Origin: Litorimonas sp947503715
Lineage (GTDB): Bacteria > Pseudomonadota > Alphaproteobacteria > Caulobacterales > Maricaulaceae
Direction: 5' to 3'
DNA length: 64,000 nt
NCBI RefSeq assembly: GCF_050271975.1
Contig: NZ_CP189850.1
Span: forward strand, 1,240,001-1,304,000
Of the stretch, positions 1 to 7,206 are shown piece by piece. How positions within the stretch are numbered: position 1 is the stretch's first letter; the number at the start of each line of letters is the position of its first letter. The notes beneath the pieces were generated by a model, which saw only the letters and a program-made list of their open reading frames with translations, searched no databases and was not told where the DNA came from. A program made the translations under genes and the position numbers.

Positions 1-1
1 A

Positions 2-679
2 ATTGCACCGGGCATGAACGTCGCCGAAGCCCTGCCGGGTGGCGGCTGGTATTCCAAAATTTTGATTCCTTATCTTGGGCCGGAAGGCGAATTGGTCGGG
101 ATCGATTATTCTCCCGACATGTGGGGTGAGTTCAGCTTCGCGACTCCTGAATTTATCGAATCCAAGGAAGGTTGGGCCGAGGAATGGTCCGCGAAAGCCA
201 ATGACTGGGTCGAGGGCGGCGCGCCCGTTTCCGCCCTGACCTTTGACGGCGTCGGCGCACCGGATGGCGACATGGACGCGGTTCTGTTCATCCGCGCGCT
301 GCACAATTTCAATCGGTTCGAAGACGATGGCGGTTACATGACCCAAGCGGTTGAGTTGGCCCATGATATGCTCAAACCCGGCGGCGTCGTCGGCGTCGTG
401 CAACATCGCGCGCCGGAAACCGCGCCGGATGCCTGGGCGGATGGCAGCAAAGGTTATCTGAAGCAGAGCGCTGTGATTGCGAAGTTTGAAGCGGGTGGTT
501 TCGAACTTGTCGAAGCCTCTGAAATTAACGCTAATCCGCTGGATAAGCCGGGCGCGGATGATGTCGTCTGGCGTTTGCCTCCGTCTCTGAACGGTGTCGG
601 TGATGACGAAGCGCTGAAAGTTAAACGGATGGCGATTGGCGAAAGCGACCGCATGACGCTGAAATTTCGTAAGATTTAA
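2..679 (+). CDS. Class I SAM-dependent methyltransferase, 5' end cut off by the window
   Basis: The frame is open from base 2, so the first in-frame ATG (base 14) is probably internal and the true start lies upstream of the window. The visible 226 codons hold the pattern of a predicted secreted/periplasmic methyltransferase of the COG4798 kind: a glycine-rich SAM-binding motif I (ALPGGGWYS), an acidic residue ending the next strand (VGIDYS), and a late strand with LKPGGVVGVVQH, where the PGG turn follows motif III of class I methyltransferases. The substrate cannot be read from the sequence. The family in alphaproteobacteria usually carries an N-terminal signal peptide, which would lie outside the window. 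The gene is followed by a hairpin at 701-720 and an 800 bp gene-free stretch, so it is probably the last gene of its transcript. Confident on fold, not on function. Confidence 0.8.
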   Translation: MAPGMNVAEALPGGGWYSKILIPYLGPEGELVGIDYSPDMWGEFSFATPEFIESKEGWAEEWSAKANDWVEGGAPVSALTFDGVGAPDGDMDAVLFIRALHNFNRFEDDGGYMTQAVELAHDMLKPGGVVGVVQHRAPETAPDAWADGSKGYLKQSAVIAKFEAGGFELVEASEINANPLDKPGADDVVWRLPPSLNGVGDDEALKVKRMAIGESDRMTLKFRKI

Positions 680-700
680 AAAGAAGACCATAATCAATCT

Positions 701-720
701 GGCAAGCGGAGACGCTTGCC
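701..720 (+). terminator. Perfect hairpin after the methyltransferase gene
   Basis: GGCAAGCG, loop GAGA, CGCTTGCC: an 8 bp perfect stem closed by a GNRA tetraloop, 21 bp after the stop codon. There is no T-run behind it, so it may be a transcript 3'-end stabiliser or a Rho-assisted end rather than a classical intrinsic terminator. Confidence 0.5.
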
Positions 721-789
721 GCCCATCATCGGGAACGGCGGGGAAGGCGATTGTCCATAATAAGCGGGACGTCCGCGTGGTGGCTCCTA

Positions 790-816
790 GTGCAATTTTC
801 TGAAAGAAAAATGCAC
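790..816. repeat. 27 bp imperfect palindrome, copy 1 of a hairpin family
   Basis: Arms GTGCAATTTTC and GAAAAATGCAC (11 nt each) around loop TGAAA. All arm positions pair except position 6, which is A opposite A. The same design (11-nt arms, 4-5 nt loop, homo-mismatch at arm position 6) recurs at 878-904, 979-1004 and 1139-1165. Confidence 0.6.
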
Positions 817-877
817 GAGATGGGGAAACCAAAAGAAAAAGTTTTTACGCAAGGGCCAAGCGCGTGAGGTTCGGGTC

Positions 878-904
878 GTTGAATTTTCTAATAGAAAAAT
901 CAAC
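878..904. repeat. 27 bp imperfect palindrome, copy 2 of a hairpin family
   Basis: Arms GTTGAATTTTC and GAAAAATCAAC around loop TAATA. Again every position pairs except arm position 6 (A opposite A). Compared with copy 1, the outer arm changes from GTGC/GCAC to GTTG/CAAC, so both sides changed together and pairing was kept. Confidence 0.6.
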
Positions 905-978
905 TTAGTCGGCGATACCGTTACATCATCCAAATCTCGAAATTGCCCGATTGTAAGACGGCCAACTTCTTGCACCCT

Positions 979-1004
979 GCGCATTTGACTGACGCCAATT
1001 GCAC
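979..1004. repeat. 26 bp degenerate palindrome, copy 3 of a hairpin family
   Basis: Arms GCGCATTTGAC and GCCAATTGCAC around a 4-nt loop TGAC. Position 6 is T opposite T, as in the copy at 1139. Positions 2 and 10 also fail to pair, so this is the weakest member and could be a decayed copy. Confidence 0.4.
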
Positions 1005-1138
1005 GAACCAACGCGGCGGTGTTTCTCCAACGGCGGCCTTACTTGACTGCGAATGTTTCAATCCGTCAGGCGCTCGCGGCTGGGTTCCTCCACATCTACG
1101 TTACCAGATGCTTCTAAGCACACCGTCCTTCAGCACCC

Positions 1139-1165
1139 GTGCATTTTGCTTACAGCAAATTGCAC
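1139..1165. repeat. 27 bp imperfect palindrome, copy 4 of a hairpin family
   Basis: Arms GTGCATTTTGC and GCAAATTGCAC around loop TTACA. The only unpaired arm position is number 6 (T opposite T). The inner stem differs from copies 1 and 2 (TTTGC/GCAAA against TTTTC/GAAAA) yet stays paired. Confidence 0.6.
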
Positions 1166-1291
1166 CGGTCAACGATCACTTGCCTGTCCCATGTCCGAAA
1201 GAACATCTTGAATATGACACGGGTCCTATAAGTGAGGATTATGTTTTTTATAAACGTGGGTTGGCCGCTGAAGTTTGCGGGAACTAACAAT

Positions 1292-1393
1292 TGTCATCCC
1301 GCACGCAACGCAGTGGAGATGCGGGACCTATCGCATAAAAACCCAAGCTAACGTTCTGTAATCGTTAGGCCCCGCATCAAGTGCGGGGTGACA
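1292..1393. repeat. 102 bp nested palindrome, MITE/REP-like intergenic element
   Basis: Outer arms TGTCATCCCGCAC (1292-1304) and GTGCGGGGTGACA (1381-1393) pair over 13 nt with one G-T. Inside them, GATGCGGGACCT (1318-1329) pairs with AGGCCCCGCATC (1367-1378), again with one wobble, and TAACG/CGTTA closes the tip. The result is one long stem with internal loops. Elements with GTCATCCCGC-type ends are common dispersed intergenic palindromes in alphaproteobacterial genomes (general knowledge). No second copy was found in this window. Confidence 0.6.
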
Positions 1394-1495
1394 GTGAAGT
1401 GAAGTTTCGAAAGCGAGGATTAATATCGGCTTATATGCGGATTAATCTCCCCACATAAGAGGATTAAGTTTTCATCGCCGCGATTTCACTACTCT

Positions 1496-2368
1496 CTAAG
1501 GCCACTTCACCACAGGCGGCATACTACTCAAAATCGTTTTCACATTCCCGCCTGTCTTCAACCCAAACGTCGTCCCGCGATCCCAGAGGAGGTTGAACTC
1601 TACATATCGCCCGCGCGTGATGAGCTGTTCTTCGCGTTCGTCTTCCGTCCATGGCTCATGCATCCGACCGCGCACGATGTCTGCATATGTCGAGAGGAAG
1701 TGCCGTCCGACATCTTTTGTAAAGGCGAAGTCTGCGTCCCAATCTCCACTATTTAATCGGTCATAAAAAATGCCGCCAATGCCGCGCGGTTCATCGCGGT
1801 GATGGAGGTGGAAATATTCGTCGCACCAGTCTTTATAGCGTGGATAGTCTGCAACCGCGTGATCGTCACAGGAGGCTTTCATGCCTGCGTGAAACGCTTT
1901 TGCATCGGGAGAGTCCTGTGTCCGGTCCACCGCTTGGGTCGGAGTCAGGTCTGCACCGCCGCCAAACCAATCTTTTGTTGTCACAATATAGCGCGTGTTC
2001 ATATGCACGGCGGGGACGCGGGGGTTGGTCATATGCGCGATGAGAGAGACGCCCGCCGCCCAAAAGCGGGGGTCATCCGCTGCACCCGGTGTGCGGGCCG
2101 CCATTTCCGGTGTGAACTCGCCTTGGACGACACTGATATGGACGCCGCATTTTTCGAACAAACGCCCGCGTAACATGCCGCCCGTCCCGCCGCCGCCATT
2201 CTCGACCTTGCGCTGCCAGTCCTCGAATTCGAATGTTCCGGGCTCGCCGGGATAGAGGTCTGCCGGGGCCTCGCGTTCCAGCGTTTCAAACTCGGCGCAA
2301 ATTTTATTGCGCAGGTTCTTGAACCAATCGGCGGCGGTGATTTTCTTTTCTGCAAACGGGTCGGTCAT
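1496..2368 (-). CDS. hemF: Oxygen-dependent coproporphyrinogen III oxidase
   Basis: The 290-residue product oxidatively decarboxylates two propionate side chains of coproporphyrinogen III to give protoporphyrinogen IX, using O2, in the cytosol. The length is normal for HemF. Family hallmarks are visible in order: the GGGGTGGMLRG stretch (about residues 58-68), a HISVVQGEF segment, PAVHMNTRYIVTT, the WFGGGADLTP signature (about 133-142), DEYFHLHHRDEPRGIGGIFYD (about 182-203) and the C-terminal YVEFNLLWDRGTTFGLKTGGNVKTILSSMPP region. The ATG at 2368 overlaps the stop of the upstream IspZ-like gene by four bases (ATGA), so the two are translationally coupled. Nothing looks damaged. Confidence 0.97.
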   Translation of the reverse strand: MTDPFAEKKITAADWFKNLRNKICAEFETLEREAPADLYPGEPGTFEFEDWQRKVENGGGGTGGMLRGRLFEKCGVHISVVQGEFTPEMAARTPGAADDPRFWAAGVSLIAHMTNPRVPAVHMNTRYIVTTKDWFGGGADLTPTQAVDRTQDSPDAKAFHAGMKASCDDHAVADYPRYKDWCDEYFHLHHRDEPRGIGGIFYDRLNSGDWDADFAFTKDVGRHFLSTYADIVRGRMHEPWTEDEREEQLITRGRYVEFNLLWDRGTTFGLKTGGNVKTILSSMPPVVKWP

Positions 2369-2985
2369 TCTGGCTCGGTTTGTTGATCGTCAGGGCGTTC
2401 GCGGGCGAGATACATCGCCCCCAATATAATGGGAATGGCGATAAACATATCGAAGACCGAATTATACCAAATCCATTGATCCGTCGTCAGGATGAAGGCC
2501 AGCGGCGTGTCTATGCCCATGAGCAAGAGCGTCGCGCCCGCCAATGCGAAAGATGCCCGTTTTGGGTTCAGTCGCCCGAGCCCCTCCATATACATCGCCA
2601 TGCGTTTGCCGAGATATCCGCCATTCAGGACGATCGCGTCAAACAGGGAAAAACCCGCGCCGATTATCGCCATCCATGTGCCTTTTAATTTCACGGCGAG
2701 GTCTGTCTGAAAGCCGAGCGCCAATCCTGCACTGATGAGGGACATGGCTGCGCCGAAGACGGCGAACCCGCCCAGCAGGTCCCACTTAACAAAAGGCTGG
2801 ACCATGAACAGAACTGCCGTCGCACCTGCCCCCGTCAGGGCGGCTGTCACCAGCCCGAATTCCCGCGCGATAAAGAAGAAGAGGATGCCGAAAGAGATGT
2901 CGACGATGATGGAAGGCCGTAATGCTTTCTGCCGCGCGAGTATCTCGCGTTGCCGCTCGGCTTTGTTGGGCTCAACTTCAGTCAT
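2365..2985 (-). CDS. IspZ/YciB-like inner membrane protein
   Basis: A 206-residue integral membrane protein with about five to six hydrophobic segments after a charged cytoplasmic N-terminus (roughly residues 1-22). The pattern fits the intracellular septation protein A family (IspZ/YciB), whose members are linked to cell envelope and division but lack a defined reaction. Supporting features are the RPSIIVDISFGILFF start of the first segment and a KLKGTWMAIIGAGFSLFDAIVLNGGYLGKRM loop, close to the position where YciB homologues carry a conserved N/W-rich motif. It sits between a DUF2891 lipoprotein gene (8-base overlap) and hemF (4-base overlap), so the three form one transcript. The family call is moderate; it could be a divergent subfamily of septation-like proteins. 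Confidence 0.7.
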   Translation of the reverse strand: MTEVEPNKAERQREILARQKALRPSIIVDISFGILFFFIAREFGLVTAALTGAGATAVLFMVQPFVKWDLLGGFAVFGAAMSLISAGLALGFQTDLAVKLKGTWMAIIGAGFSLFDAIVLNGGYLGKRMAMYMEGLGRLNPKRASFALAGATLLLMGIDTPLAFILTTDQWIWYNSVFDMFIAIPIILGAMYLARERPDDQQTEPE

Positions 2986-4117
2986 TCCAACCGCGATCCG
3001 TCATCAGGTAAGTTGCGAAACTGGCCAGCCAATGACTGCCGGAATAATGTTTGTCACTCACGGCAGCAACGCCTGCATCGCGGTGGATGTCGGCGGCGGC
3101 GACAAGGCTGGCGCGGCGGGCGTCACCTTCGGGCAGGGCACGTGCGATATTATAAAGGTTCCACGCACGAGAGGAGTTGACACCGTCGAGATGGACGAGC
3201 TTGCCGTCGCTGGCGTCTTTCACAATGGCGGGGGCGAGCCAGTCGGCGGAGCCGTCCGTCGGGATTTCAGGAAGATATCGCGTCAGCCAATATGAAAATG
3301 TTTCTGCATTACCTGTTACGCGCCGCATGAGGTCGGCCGTCATCAGGCAGGGCGACAAGAAGTCTTCGCCGGACGGCTCATAGGCGAGGGGGCAATCCAC
3401 ATCATTTGCGTGAAAATCCCCGGCCCTCATTCTGATTAATGTCGCGAATTCCGCGTCGCCCGCGACCTCAGCCCAATCGAGCATAAGTGTGAAGGCAAAG
3501 GACGTTTGATTATGTGTCCCCAACCGGATGGGATAAGCGAGTTTCGGGATCCAGTCTTTCGTCGCAGCGACGATATCGGATTCTAGGGGTTCGAGGATGT
3601 CCAGCCAGGCTTTTGCCTGCGGGTCATTTGTTTCCTGGGCCAATTCCCGCAGCTCCGCCGTTAATTGCAAGACCCACGCCCAGCCATATGGCCGTTCCCA
3701 GGACCCCCGCGCAGCACGGCGGAAATTGGCGAGTTCGCCCGCGACATTCTCCGTCGTGAAATTCGTGTTCAGTTTGGCGATGGCTTCCTCTCGCCAAGGG
3801 GCGTCCTGCGGGCCTTCGCGCAGCAACCGCACGAGTAGCCAATGGCCATGCACGGCGCTGTGCCAATCGAAACACCCGTAAAAAACGGGGAAGAGTTCGC
3901 GCGGTGCGCCAATCTCTTCCGCCGTGTCCGTCGTGCGGGAGATTTTATTCGGAAATTCCTTCTGCACGCAGTCCAGCGCGAGACGGGAGAAGCGATCCGC
4001 GAGTTCCGGTGAAATCTGGGACGGATAGGCCTCCGGACCGGGCAGGGTCACATCGGATTGAGGGTCGCCACATCCTGAGAGCAGGGCGGCGGTCAGAAGG
4101 AGGGCAAGTTTTTTCAT
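2978..4117 (-). CDS. DUF2891 family lipoprotein
   Basis: 379 residues with a short signal peptide ending in a lipobox (LLSGC, lipidated Cys16), so the protein is predicted to be anchored in the envelope. The rest resembles DUF2891: a YGCFDWHSAVHGHW block near residues 79-92, a later GTHNQTSFAF segment, and a C-terminal DKHYSGSHWLASFATYLM stretch. The repeated His/Trp-rich helices suggest an alpha-helical, possibly alpha/alpha-barrel fold. No enzymatic role is established for this family, and none is claimed here. It is the first gene of a run into the IspZ-like gene and hemF. The ATG at 4117 begins seven bases after the trmL stop, so trmL could belong to the same transcript. Confidence 0.8.
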   Translation of the reverse strand: MKKLALLLTAALLSGCGDPQSDVTLPGPEAYPSQISPELADRFSRLALDCVQKEFPNKISRTTDTAEEIGAPRELFPVFYGCFDWHSAVHGHWLLVRLLREGPQDAPWREEAIAKLNTNFTTENVAGELANFRRAARGSWERPYGWAWVLQLTAELRELAQETNDPQAKAWLDILEPLESDIVAATKDWIPKLAYPIRLGTHNQTSFAFTLMLDWAEVAGDAEFATLIRMRAGDFHANDVDCPLAYEPSGEDFLSPCLMTADLMRRVTGNAETFSYWLTRYLPEIPTDGSADWLAPAIVKDASDGKLVHLDGVNSSRAWNLYNIARALPEGDARRASLVAAADIHRDAGVAAVSDKHYSGSHWLASFATYLMTDRGWND

Positions 4118-4124
4118 AAAAGCG

Positions 4125-4571
4125 TTATGGCAGGCTGGCCGTCTGCCGCAAGGCTTCGAACAACGTCACGGCCACAGAGTTGGACAGATTGAGCGACCGC
4201 GCATTCGCGACCATGGGAATCACGACTCGCGCATCTACACTCTCGTGAACAGCCTCCGGCACACCGGACCCTTCCGCGCCGAAAACCAGCGTGTCATCTG
4301 CACTAAATTCAAAGTCGGGCAGGGGCGTCGCGCCTTTGGTCGTCAACAGGACGAGTCGTCCGGTTTTCGCCGCAACAACCTCGTCCCAGCTCCCCGCGAC
4401 CTGCAAACCGCCCGGAACAGCGTAATCCATCGCCGCCCGCCGCATGCGTTTATCGCCCAGCGGAAAGCCACAAGGTCCGATCAATGTCAGCCCCGCACCG
4501 AAACAGGCACAGGACCGCATCACCGCGCCAACATTTCCCGCGATTTCCGGTTGGTAGAGAATGATGTTCAT
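4125..4571 (-). CDS. trmL: tRNA (cytidine(34)-2'-O)-methyltransferase
   Basis: A 148-residue SPOUT-class methyltransferase that methylates the ribose of the wobble base (C34 or cmnm5U34) of leucine tRNAs. The length is close to E. coli TrmL. The N-terminal IILYQPEIAGNVGAVMRSC block (residues 3-21) carries the conserved N and R of the family. The knot-forming C-terminal motifs follow: LVFGAEGSGVPE (about 94-105) and the IPM...ARSLNLSNSVAVTLFEALRQ segment (about 118-144), which binds SAM. It is divergently oriented to the first Rieske gene, with 77 bp between the two starts. Confidence 0.95.
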   Translation of the reverse strand: MNIILYQPEIAGNVGAVMRSCACFGAGLTLIGPCGFPLGDKRMRRAAMDYAVPGGLQVAGSWDEVVAAKTGRLVLLTTKGATPLPDFEFSADDTLVFGAEGSGVPEAVHESVDARVVIPMVANARSLNLSNSVAVTLFEALRQTASLP

Positions 4572-4648
4572 GGCGAGGCTTTAGCCCTGTGACGAAGGGT
4601 TGCAAAGTAAAGACATTGCGGCACGGGCTTCTGATGTTAGAGTTCCGT

Positions 4649-5179
4649 ATGGCTGAAAATGAAAAAAGCCGCCGCGACTTTATCTTTGTGGCTACGGGCG
4701 CCGTGATCGCAGGGGGGGCAGCCGTGGCAGCGCGTCCGCTGATTCATCAGATGTCACCCGCAGCAGACAATTTGGGCGTCATAGGTTTAGATGTCGATCT
4801 GTCTAAATTGGAAGAAGGGCAGCAATTGACTGTCACCTTTTTGGGAAGACCGGTGGCCATTCGATACCGCACAGCCCTCGAAATTGCGACGGCACTTTCT
4901 GATGATCAGGTTGCACTAAGGCATAAAGAAACAGATCTGTCGCGATTGCGGCCAAAGCCCGATGGAACAATTGATCCGCGATTTCTCGTCTTTACGCCGA
5001 TTTGTACGCATTTTGGCTGTGTTGTGGTCGGTGAAGCGGGGGATTTTGACGGCTGGTATTGCCCCTGTCACGGGGCGCATTTTGACACATCCGGGCGGGT
5101 GCGGAAGGGGCCTGCGCCCATAAATATGGAGATTCCCAACTATCGTTGGATATCAGAGACGGCCATAAATTTGAGATAA
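4649..5179 (+). CDS. Rieske iron-sulfur protein, variant copy with Ser-to-Ala and Tyr-to-Phe at the cluster
   Basis: 176 residues from the ATG at 4649. An in-frame start 60 bases earlier would add a non-signal extension, so the ATG that places SRRDFIF near the N-terminus is preferred. Layout: Tat-like twin-arginine plus one membrane anchor (about residues 7-30), a hinge, then the [2Fe-2S] head with CTHFGC (about 118-123) and CPCHG (138-142). The Pro loop GPAP is present. The box after the second Cys/His pair reads CPCHGAHFD, where typical bc1 Rieske proteins, including the neighbouring gene, read CPCHGSHYD. Ala143 and Phe145 therefore replace the Ser and Tyr that hydrogen-bond to the cluster. 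From mutants of yeast and Rhodobacter, each change lowers the redox potential (established). The gene lies 164 bp upstream of the canonical copy and may have its own transcript. It could serve the bc1 complex under other conditions or another quinol oxidase. Confidence 0.9.
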   Translation: MAENEKSRRDFIFVATGAVIAGGAAVAARPLIHQMSPAADNLGVIGLDVDLSKLEEGQQLTVTFLGRPVAIRYRTALEIATALSDDQVALRHKETDLSRLRPKPDGTIDPRFLVFTPICTHFGCVVVGEAGDFDGWYCPCHGAHFDTSGRVRKGPAPINMEIPNYRWISETAINLR

Positions 5180-5343
5180 CGATGTTCCCCTGCCGCAAAA
5201 TGGGCCGAGGAACTGTAATCTCCATGAAAATTGCGTCGCAATGCCGCGAATCCCCACTGGCAATCCTTCCTATATCCTTCTAAGAACCGCCCGATTAATC
5301 AGACTCGCCGGATCACCCGGCCAAGAAGGAGTGGACGCAGGCT

Positions 5344-5883
5344 ATGTCCGACAACCAACCCGAAGACGGATCAAAGCGCGATTTTATCTTTTTAGCGACC
5401 GGTGCCGCCGCCGCGGCGGGCGTCGCCGCGATTGGCTGGCCGCTTGTTGCACAAATGGGCAAAGCCGCCGATACACTCGCAGCAGGCTCGATTGAAATCG
5501 ACCTGTCCAAGATTGCCGAAGGGCAACAGCTCAAGATGCTCTGGCGCGGCAAGCCCGTATTTGTGCGTCACCGGACGGCCGAAGAAATCGCGAAAGCCGA
5601 GGCCGTTGAACTCGCTGATTTAAAAGATCCCGCAACCGATGCCGAACGTTTGGTCCCCGGCACATCCGGCGAAGTGGATCCGAAATATCTCGTCATGGTC
5701 GGCGTCTGTACGCATTTCGGCTGCGTACCGGTCGGCGAAGCCGGCGATTACGAGGGCTGGTACTGCCCGTGCCATGGCTCTCACTATGATACATCCGGCC
5801 GTATCCGTAAGGGTCCGGCCCCGACGAATATGGCCATTCCGCCATATAGTTTCGTCAATGAAACCACAATTAAGGTAGGCTAG
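5344..5883 (+). CDS. petA: Ubiquinol-cytochrome c reductase iron-sulfur (Rieske) subunit
   Basis: 179 residues carrying electrons from ubiquinol to cytochrome c1 in the bc1 complex, anchored to the inner membrane with the head in the periplasm. The N-terminus has a Tat-like KR-D-F motif (SKRDFIF) and one hydrophobic segment (about 13-35). The head contains the canonical ligand boxes CTHFGC and CPCHGSHYD, with Ser146 and Tyr148 intact, and the GPAP proline loop. An AAGGAG ribosome site (5326-5331) precedes the ATG. Cytochrome b starts 3 bp after the stop, so this is the true first gene of petABC. It is clearly paralogous to the variant copy upstream: the two share the anchor, the hinge pattern and most of the head. 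Confidence 0.97.
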   Translation: MSDNQPEDGSKRDFIFLATGAAAAAGVAAIGWPLVAQMGKAADTLAAGSIEIDLSKIAEGQQLKMLWRGKPVFVRHRTAEEIAKAEAVELADLKDPATDAERLVPGTSGEVDPKYLVMVGVCTHFGCVPVGEAGDYEGWYCPCHGSHYDTSGRIRKGPAPTNMAIPPYSFVNETTIKVG

Positions 5884-5886
5884 ATT

Positions 5887-7173
5887 ATGTCCGGACATCC
5901 TTCAACCTATGAGCCCAAATACGCCGCGTCCAAGTGGTTGGATCAGCGTTTGCCGATCGTTCGCATGGGTGCGGATTTCATGACGTTTCCGTCCCCACGG
6001 AACCTGAACTATTGGTACACATTTGGCGGCATTCTCGCCCTGTGCCTCGTCGTGCAGATCATTTCCGGCGTGATTTTGGCCATGCATTATGTCGCTGACG
6101 TCGACAGCGCTTTTGCCTCTGTGCAGCGTATCCGTCGTGACGTTCCATTTGGTTGGCTGCTGCAAAGTATGCATGCCGTGGGCGCGTCCATGTTCTTCCT
6201 CGCCGTTTACATGCACATGTTCCGGGGGCTTTATTACGGGTCTTATAAAGCGCCACGTGAAGTCCTTTGGATTATCGGCTGTTTGATTTACCTCGTCATG
6301 ATGGCGACGGCTTTCCTCGGCTATACATTGCCATGGGGACAGATGTCCTTCTGGGGTGCGACCGTGATTACGGGTTTCTTTGGCGCCGTTCCGGTCGTCG
6401 GTGAAGCCCTGCAACAATGGCTTCTCGGCGGATATGCCGTTGATAACGCGACCCTGACGCGCTTCTTCGCGCTGCACTATCTGTTGCCTTTCGTGATTGC
6501 CGCGCTTGTCGGTCTCCACGTCTGGGCCCTGCATCATGTGGGTCAGAACAACCCGATCGGGATTACAGAAAAAACCAAATCCGATACGCTCTCCTTCCAC
6601 CCGTTCTACACGGTCAAGGACGCCTTCGCGATTGCGGTCTTCCTGTTTATCTTCGCCTTCTTCCTCTTCTATCTGCCGGATGCCCTCGGCCACGCGGATA
6701 ACTATATTGAAGCGGATGCGATGAAGACCCCTGCGCATATTGTGCCGGAATGGTACTTCCTGCCCTTCTACGCGATTTTGCGGGCTGTGCCGTCCAAACT
6801 CTTTGGTATCCTGCTCATGCTCGGCGCGATTGTTGTACTCTTCGTCTTGCCATGGCTAGATACGCATAAGGTCCGTTCCATGCGCTTCCGTCCGGTCGCC
6901 CGTTGGTTCTTCCTCATCTTTATCGTGATGTGTTTCATCCTCGGTTGGTGTGGTGCCGGTGTGCCGGATGATATCGCAATCCCACTGGGCAAAGATGCAG
7001 GCATTACATTCTACCGTCTCGGCCAGGCTGCGACGCTCTATTACTTCGCTTATTTCCTCGTAATTCTGCCCGTCCTCGGCTTGATTGAGAAACCCGTCAA
7101 ACGACCGGACTCGATCACCAAAGCCGTCCTCGGTGATCAGAAACGCGGTGCCGGCCTCGTGCCTGCTGAATAG
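5887..7173 (+). CDS. petB: Cytochrome b of the bc1 complex
   Basis: 428 residues, a full-length fused cytochrome b with eight membrane helices that binds both haems b and forms the Qo and Qi quinone sites. Visible signatures are the helix B and D histidines (ILAMHYVADVDSAFASV and SMHAVGASMFFLAVYMHMFRG; then FALHYLLPFVIAALVGLHVWALH), the LPWGQMSFWGATVITG motif of the cd1 helix, and the PEWYFLPFYAILR motif (PEWY) of the ef loop at Qo. It is the second gene of petABC: it begins 3 bp after petA and is followed 33 bp later by petC. No truncation or odd residue was noticed. Confidence 0.98.
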   Translation: MSGHPSTYEPKYAASKWLDQRLPIVRMGADFMTFPSPRNLNYWYTFGGILALCLVVQIISGVILAMHYVADVDSAFASVQRIRRDVPFGWLLQSMHAVGASMFFLAVYMHMFRGLYYGSYKAPREVLWIIGCLIYLVMMATAFLGYTLPWGQMSFWGATVITGFFGAVPVVGEALQQWLLGGYAVDNATLTRFFALHYLLPFVIAALVGLHVWALHHVGQNNPIGITEKTKSDTLSFHPFYTVKDAFAIAVFLFIFAFFLFYLPDALGHADNYIEADAMKTPAHIVPEWYFLPFYAILRAVPSKLFGILLMLGAIVVLFVLPWLDTHKVRSMRFRPVARWFFLIFIVMCFILGWCGAGVPDDIAIPLGKDAGITFYRLGQAATLYYFAYFLVILPVLGLIEKPVKRPDSITKAVLGDQKRGAGLVPAE

Positions 7174-7206
7174 CGCGACACACATTTCGAATTGGAGAGC
7201 GTAGAC

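Larger units (their letters stand above)
680..1495. other. Gene-free region with structured repeats
   Basis: No convincing gene lies between the methyltransferase and hemF. Open frames here (for example 943-1287 plus) show no family resemblance, no ribosome binding site and no conserved-looking composition. The stretch does hold a GNRA-type hairpin (701-720), four related 26-27 bp imperfect palindromes (790-816, 878-904, 979-1004, 1139-1165) and a 102 bp nested palindrome (1292-1393), each listed separately. No tRNA cloverleaf was seen. Confidence 0.7.

Noticed and set aside
943..1287. 114-codon plus-strand open frame in the repeat region
   Set aside because: It runs across two of the hairpin repeats, lacks a ribosome site and shows no protein-like composition or family motif.
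2735..3295. 186-codon plus-strand frame opposite the IspZ-like and DUF2891 genes
   Set aside because: Antisense to two genes with clear family features; an artefact of high-GC codon structure.
5902..6738. 278-codon minus-strand frame opposite cytochrome b
   Set aside because: Fully antisense to petB, rich in His/Arg/Glu as expected for a mirror frame; no motif.
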